This document shows, one piece after another, positions 58,836 to 64,000 of a DNA stretch of 64,000 nt. The position numbers and the translations under genes were made by a program. The stretch lies in assembly GCA_017893485.1 (NCBI GenBank), contig CM030358.1:147572926-147636925 (forward strand). Direction: 5' to 3'. Each line of letters starts with the position of its first letter. Within the stretch, counting starts at the first letter, position 1. The notes beneath the pieces were generated by a model. The model searched no databases, was not told where the DNA came from, and saw only the letters and a program-made list of their open reading frames with translations. The stretch is from Hemerocallis citrina (Eukaryota > Streptophyta > Magnoliopsida > Asparagales > Asphodelaceae).

Positions 58836-60200
58836 AAATTTTTTGCCGTACTAGGCCACTTTTTAAAAATATTTGCGTTTAAGGGCCAGTTTCCAAACTA
58901 TTAGTGCTTGTGGGCTACTCTGTGCCATGTCAGCAGCGGCCGCTATTCTCAATAGCGGTCTCTTCATTTTCTTTGTCGCTAATGGGAATAACGACCTCTG
59001 TTCTAAATTTTATGGGATTTTTTTTATCTGTCACTATTCCCATGGGCGACCTTAGCTTAAATTCAGTTGCTAATGGGAATAGAGACCACTAATACAGTGT
59101 GTTCTCCACACTTGGAGAAATTTAGAGACCCTCTCTCTTCTCTGTAATTTTTAAAATTAATAACTTAACTGAGGTCGCTATTGGGAATAACGACCTAGTA
59201 TAACCGTGGTCACTATTCCCAATAACGACCACTAATGCAGTGTGTTCTCCACACTTAGCGAAATTTAGAGACCTTCTCTCTTCTATATAAAATATGCACT
59301 TAACTGAGGTCGCTATTGGGAATAACGACCTAGTATAACTGTGGTCGCTATTCCCAATAGCGACCACTAGTGGAACCTGACCGCTAATAAGGTCATTATT
59401 CTCACTGTCTCTCTCTCTACACTCAACTTCGATTTTCCCTCTTCTTCGTTCCCAAAACCCAAAACCCCAATAACCTTAATCCCCAATACCTCCCCCAAAT
59501 CATCAAACATTTCCATAGACTTCAATTCCCTCAAACAGACTCGTCTCTCTTCATCTCTCCTCCAACTAGCGACCTCCAACAATATTTGGAAATTTGGAAA
59601 TTCCAAATCCGAAACCCTAGATAGGTATACCCAATATTTACTACTTGTTATTTGATTCTTATTGTAATTTATATTTAGTTGACTTCTTGTTGAAAAAATG
59701 GGTTAAGATTGAGAATAATTCGTGCTTGAGAGTTGAATGTTGCTAAACCATAAAGACTATCAAATTTGAGACTTATTATGTATGCTTGTTACTTGTTATG
59801 ACTGTTAATTATGTTGTTCACGATAGATAGCAAGTAAAGAAAGCATCATCTTTGTGGTGGTTATAGGCAAGGAGGAATATTTGCAATATACTTGTGATGC
59901 TTTTGGGTGTAATTTGGTGATTGTGATTTGATGATGGTTCTTCGATGAAGTTGTTGTATAATGTGAATCATCATCAACATTAAGGTTATGATTGTGATTT
60001 TATTTTCTACAATAAGGACCCGAATAAATATAGTCTTATGTTGTGTTATATTCGTTGATATTGAGAATGTTAGAAGTATATCTTGTTATTAGAGAACTTA
60101 TAAATATTTACGATTATGTTTTGCAGCTGTAATCAACGAATAAATGGTTCAGACGAAGAATATTGTAGCGAGTGGTAGGCCATAAGTAAGTAGTTTTTTT
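58836..60200 (+). mobile_element. MULE-like element, left part only
   Basis: GGCCACTTTTTAAAAATATT and GGCCAGTTTCCAAACTATT parallel the terminal repeat of the MULE at 9264. Next come self-complementary GGTCGCTATT/AATAGCGACC units (58930-59390). A 5'-UTR-like CT-rich stretch follows at 59400-59625, then intron-like sequence with a GT near 59624 and TTTTGCAG near 60118-60125. A short frame from about 60143 ([13 protein letters not shown]) stops after 13 codons. The right end is missing at the junction with the chromovirus near 60205, so no target duplication can be scored. Confidence 0.55.
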
Positions 60201-60213
60201 TTGTTTGGTATAG

Positions 60214-61297
60214 ATAATCGCAGCCAACTCCAGATCATGAGTCGGGTAATTTTTCTCATGCGGTCGTAGTTGCCTAGACCCATAAGCGATTACTCTTCCT
60301 TCTTGCATTAAGACACAACCAAGCCCCCGATGTGAAGCATCGCTATAAACATCATACTCAACACCTGCTCTAGGCAAAGCCAAAATAGGTGCAGTAGTCA
60401 ATCTATCTTTCAACTCCTGAAAACTCGCCTCACATTGCTCAGTCCACTTGAAGCTCACATTCTTCTTGGTCAGTCCTGTAAGCGGTACAGCTATCTGAGC
60501 ATAACCTTGAATGAATCTCCGATAATATCCAGTCATCCCAAGGAAACTTCTGACTTCCTTCACTGTAGTAGGCCTAGCCCAATCTCTCATTGCCTCTATC
60601 TTCTGAGGATCAGTTGCCACTCCCTCCTTAGAAAGGATGTGACCCAGGAATGCCACTTCAGATTTCCAGAAATCACACTTGGATAACTTGGCATACAACT
60701 GCTGCTCTTCCAGCTTCTGCAAAACTGCTGCCAGATGCTCAGTGTGCTCCTCCTCAGACTTGGAGTACACGAGGATATCGTCGATAAACACCACGACGAA
60801 AGAATCAATAAACGGCCTCAGAACTCTGTTCATCAAGTCCATGAAGATTGCAGGTGCATTCGTCACTCCGAATGGCATAACTAAGAATTCGTAATGCCCA
60901 TGCCGAGTTCTAAACGCAGTTTTGTGCACATCTTCAGCTTTCACTCGAACTTGGTGGTAACCCGATCGAAGATCTATTTTGGAGAATACAGCTGCTCCTT
61001 GTAGACGATCGAACAAGTCATCAATTCGAGGAATCGGATACTTATTCTGAACAGTGACCTTATTCAGCTCCCGGTAGTCGATGCACATCCTCATCGATCC
61101 ATCCTTCTTCTTTACCAAAAGCACTGGTGCTCCCCAAGGTGACGCACTAGGTTGAATAAAGCCCTTTCCCAACAGTTCCTCAATCTGCCGTTTCACCTCA
61201 TCCTGTTCCACTGGAGCCATCCTATACGGTGCCTTAGAAATGGGTGCACTTCCCGGTTGAACAGTGATGCTGAACTCTACATCACGATGCGGGGTAA
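60214..61297 (-). pseudogene. Chromovirus pol: reverse transcriptase and partial RNase H
   Basis: This is the polymerase part of pol. It has [47 protein letters not shown], the intact catalytic [10 protein letters not shown] at about 60780, and [16 protein letters not shown]. RNase H starts with [18 protein letters not shown] (about 60355) and runs to HDLELAAI near 60220, where homology stops in unrelated DNA. It is one base out of frame with the protease part because of an indel near 61297, where GLP is followed by a shifted HRDVEFSI. The ATG at 61220 is internal to the ancestral polyprotein. Confidence 0.9.
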
Positions 61298-61840
61298 CCC
61301 AAGAAAATCTTCCAAGAACACAGTCGGATAGTCCCGAACCACAGGAATCCCTTGCACTTCCACAGGAGTCTCTTCCTTGCGGATAGTTGCCACCAGCTTA
61401 GAACACTTCTGCTTCCCTTGGAACGTGACTTCAGGTCCTCCTGGAGCCTTCACTGTCACCGTCTTGGTTTTACACTCGATGCTTGCACTGTACACCGACA
61501 TCCAATCAATGCCAATGATAACATCGACTCCCAAGATAGTCAGCTCGATCAGATCAATGCCAAAGATTCTATCCCCAATCACAATCTCGTAATCAGCATA
61601 ATACCGATCAGTGGTTAAAGTTTCCCCTGACGGAGTAGCTACTGATAAGATCTTGCCTGGAAAAATCTTCGGTTCAACTCCCAACACTTTAGCAAACTTT
61701 GGAGACACAAATGTATGAGAGGATCCAGTATCAAACAATACGACAGCTTTCATTCCATTAAGATAGAGTTCGCCTGTTACATAATACACACCATTACATA
61801 ACAGTCTCACTAAACAGAGGGAAAGGAAATGACAAAGACT
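61298..61840 (-). pseudogene. Chromovirus pol: aspartic protease
   Basis: VVLFDTGSSHTFVSPKFAKV at about 61745-61686 is the gypsy protease active site, with an intact DTGS. VDVIIGIDWMSVYSASIECK further on is the conserved flap-side region. It is in the same frame as gag, separated from it by a single TAG at 61841-61843. It ends at a frameshift near 61297 before RT. Confidence 0.88.
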
Positions 61841-62845
61841 CTAAACACCAGCCCTCGTACCAGAGATGACCTGATCTGCCTCCTCAGCATCAGCTTCTGT
61901 CAAGGCAAATACTCGCCCTGATTGGTACGGCCTCTTCCCAGCCTGCTGCGTTGGTGCGCTGCTATTACCGCGCTGAAGTTTGGGACAATGAGATCGGCAG
62001 TGTCCCGCTTCCCCACAGTTAAAGCAAGTCACCGCAGGAGGTCTCGCCACATTGTTTCCAGGTCCTCCAGCTACACCAATAGTGTTCGCCCCTGTCGGTT
62101 TGAACCTCTGTGCAGATGGTTGCCCCCTGAAACTCCCCGAATGTGCAGGCCTCTTACCAGACTGCCAGTTGTTCCTCCTGTTCTGAACAACTTGGAACTG
62201 CTCCATATCCGCCTCCGTCGCTGCCGCCCTCTTGACCAGCTTATCGAATCGTCTGATACCAAGAGGTATCATACGAGATCTCAAGCTAGGCCTCAGACCA
62301 TGCTCGAACTTGCGAGCTTTCTTGGCCTCATCCATCACCAGCTCTGGAGCATACCTGGAGAGCTGAGTGAACTTGGTCTCATATGCCCTCACCGACATGC
62401 TGCCTTGCTGAAGCGACAGGAACTCCATCGCCTTCTTCTCCTGAACGTCGGAGGGGAAATAGTGGCTGCGAAATTCTCCCAGAAATTCCTCCCAGCCAAG
62501 CAACAGACCTCCCATGGTCCTCTTCATGGATTGCCACCAAACCGCCGCGTCCTTCTCCTGCTGCAAAGTTGCCAACTTGACCTTGCTACCCTCCGGTGTC
62601 TCCAACACCTCGAAGATTGTCTCCACTTGCCGTATCCAGTTGTCAGCCGCATCTGGGTCTGACTTTCCCTCGAACACAGGTGGTTTCATTCTTTTGAACG
62701 ATTCCACCAGCTTAATCGCCTCGGGCACTGGATTCACCGGCCCCCTAGCTTGGTTCTGAGCCACTGCATTCAGCGTCTGGTAGACCCTAGCAAGTTCAGT
62801 CTCCAGATCCAAACCTTCCCCATTCCTTGCTCCTCTTCTCGACAT
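61841..62845 (-). CDS. Chromovirus gag protein
   Basis: 334 codons from the ATG at 62845 (MSRRGARNGEGLD). An upstream extension without ATG is ignored. The retrotransposon gag domain covers about residues 45-210 (PPVFEGKSDPDAADNWIRQV, FRSHYFPSDVQEKKAMEFL). A CCHC zinc knuckle, CFNCGEAGHCRSHC, lies near residue 275. The frame is intact to a TAG at 61841, after which the protease continues in frame. Either readthrough or a nonsense mutation separates gag and pol. Confidence 0.9.
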   Translation of the reverse strand: MSRRGARNGEGLDLETELARVYQTLNAVAQNQARGPVNPVPEAIKLVESFKRMKPPVFEGKSDPDAADNWIRQVETIFEVLETPEGSKVKLATLQQEKDAAVWWQSMKRTMGGLLLGWEEFLGEFRSHYFPSDVQEKKAMEFLSLQQGSMSVRAYETKFTQLSRYAPELVMDEAKKARKFEHGLRPSLRSRMIPLGIRRFDKLVKRAAATEADMEQFQVVQNRRNNWQSGKRPAHSGSFRGQPSAQRFKPTGANTIGVAGGPGNNVARPPAVTCFNCGEAGHCRSHCPKLQRGNSSAPTQQAGKRPYQSGRVFALTEADAEEADQVISGTRAGV

Positions 62846-62993
62846 ATTCTGATGCAAAAGATCCGTCAAATTCGAAGTATATAACAAGAATTTAAACCAA
62901 CTTCCATTTCATTGAATTCCAAAAGTTTATACATTCGAATTTAAGAGAAAACATTTTTGACATCAGAATGAAAGAAACAGAAGCTACAACACT

Positions 62994-63419
62994 CTAACTC
63001 CTACGGGTCCTCTTCACTGCTCGAAGTTCATCCCGCAGTTCATCAACCTCATCCTTCAGCACATCAGTTAGGTTCTTTTTCTTCTCAAGTTCCCAAATCC
63101 GATGGCTAAGAACAGAATAGTCGGCCTTCCGCTTTTCCAGCTGAGCCTCCAACAATCCAACTCTCTCCTTCAGGGTTTCCACTTGCCTCTGAAGAGAAGC
63201 CACCAGACCACTTGGAACTGGTACTTCTTCTTCGTCAGAAGAAGAATCATCAGATGAATCCGGAGGTGGGGTGATCTCTCGGGATTCAGGCCATTCTTCA
63301 CCGTCAGAATCAGCTTGCCCAGGGTAGTACTCGTCCTCGGAATCTGCCTGTCCAGGATGGTACTCTTCCTCAATGATATGCCAGTTGTCGCCTCCAGCAG
63401 GGTCGAAGTGATCAGCCAT
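62994..63419 (-). CDS. Coiled-coil ORF between primer site and gag of the chromovirus
   Basis: 141 codons, with a clear ATG at 63419 about 150 bases after the primer-binding site and 148 bases upstream of gag. Residues 1-70 are very acidic, with a tandem pair of EYHPGQADSEDE/EYYPGQADSDGE. Residues 71-135 form a heptad-like coiled coil (LQRQVETLKERVGLLEAQLE, then LKDEVDELRDELRAV). The end, KRTRRS, is basic. No catalytic motif. I do not recognise it. Being first on the genomic RNA, it may be translated before gag; a self-assembly or gag-partner role is only inference. Confidence 0.65.
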   Translation of the reverse strand: MADHFDPAGGDNWHIIEEEYHPGQADSEDEYYPGQADSDGEEWPESREITPPPDSSDDSSSDEEEVPVPSGLVASLQRQVETLKERVGLLEAQLEKRKADYSVLSHRIWELEKKKNLTDVLKDEVDELRDELRAVKRTRRS

Positions 63420-63573
63420 CTTAGAAATAGAGAGGAAGAAGCATAAATCTTAGAGCAACACAAATGTAAGTCACTTACATTTAAATCTCTAGACTCAAAC
63501 ACACACTCTAATGTCCACTTCTAGGGTGTCGTTCCCTATAAATTTGTACAAGTGTGAAAGTGTAGAAAGCGTG

Positions 63574-63585
63574 GCTCTGATACCA
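63574..63585 (-). other. Primer-binding site of the chromovirus
   Basis: Minus-strand TGGTATCAGAGC, three bases from the LTR end, of initiator tRNA-Met type. Confidence 0.9.
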
Positions 63586-63588
63586 CTC

Positions 63589-64000
63589 TGTAACGCCCCG
63601 AATCCCAAATACACTGAATTCGAGATGTTCTACAGGATCTTTTCACTTTCTTTAGTACAATTTTACAGGGAAATTAAAACTTTTCATCATACATCAGAGA
63701 TTACATCATAATTACATCTTTCTTTTGCACAGCGGAAGTAAATTTTACAACAATTGAAATAAAGTACAACAACATGATACAATCTTTGAGCATCCATTCT
63801 TCTTTAATCTTTAATAAGTCTTTTACCTGCATGTCAGACTGTGGGTACGTCAGTTTATTCAACCGACGAACATTATACACGGCCATCCTCTCTATGCCGG
63901 AAATAGTATAACTTAACTTTTCATATTTAGCAAACACAAACTTGTCACATTCAAACTAAAGGGACTACCCTATTGATGTCGTGTTGTGATTGTGCACTTA
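63589..64000 (-). repeat. 5' LTR of the chromovirus, partial
   Basis: The LTR end next to the primer site reads, on the plus strand, TGTAACGCCCCGAATCCC. The first 150 bases resemble those of solo LTRs D and E, which supports reading A-E as LTRs in minus orientation. It runs past the window edge. Confidence 0.85.

Larger units (their letters stand above)
60205..64000 (-). mobile_element. Truncated Tekay/Del-like chromovirus (Ty3/gypsy)
   Basis: In minus-strand order: LTR end (from 63589), tRNA-Met primer site, a coiled-coil ORF, gag, protease, RT and part of RNase H. It is broken near 60205-60215, so the rest of RNase H, integrase, chromodomain and 3' LTR are absent. The LTR continues beyond the window. 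RT style suggests the Tekay clade. Confidence 0.85.

Overview
The window is plant nuclear DNA, probably from a flowering plant of the eudicot type. The species cannot be read from the sequence. It has one recognisable host gene, a four-exon gibberellin-regulated (GASA/snakin) peptide gene at 7385-9030 on the minus strand. Nearly everything else is transposable elements (TEs) inserted into one another. I see no rRNA, tRNA, CRISPR array or prokaryotic feature.

Layout. 1-3755 is a decayed LINE on the minus strand. A gutted Ty1/copia element (3756-6691) is inserted near its ORF1/ORF2 boundary, and probable ORF1 remnants continue to about 7010. The GASA gene follows, with an 8-bp-TSD MITE in its second intron. 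9264-15592 is a Mutator-like (MULE) non-autonomous element with a 9-bp target duplication. A young, apparently intact copia element (9666-15108; two 515-bp LTRs that read as identical; one 1388-codon ORF) sits inside it. 16135-16836 is a Harbinger-like element. From 16888 to about 57579 there is one large nest. The host is an old solo LTR (A). It is split by a hAT transposon (18744-25693, itself split by solo LTR B), by a 21.8-kb Tat/Retand-type Ty3/gypsy element (25802-47606), and by solo LTR D (48791-56560, itself split by solo LTR F). The Retand element is split by solo LTR C, C by solo LTR E, and E by a small hAT element, giving a five-level nest. Nearly every junction carries a matching target-site duplication. 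58144-58566 is a fold-back MITE with a 9-bp duplication. 58836-60200 is a second MULE-like fragment. 60205-64000 is a truncated Tekay/Del-like chromovirus on the minus strand with an extra coiled-coil ORF between its primer-binding site and gag.

Most unusual signals: (1) The palindrome CAGTCGACTG is clustered upstream of the TATA box in the young copia LTRs. It recurs six times inside that element's own integrase-RT linker, where it encodes Gln-Ser-Thr repeats. It recurs again, with shared flanking sequence, in the unrelated gypsy solo LTR F. (2) Very long solo LTRs contain satellite-like arrays with units of about 180, 77, 70 and 42 bp. (3) The Retand element carries an antisense gene between two 55-bp-unit arrays.

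Coordinates of TE ends are read by eye from direct repeats and TG...CA ends. Family assignments come from recognised protein motifs, not database searches.
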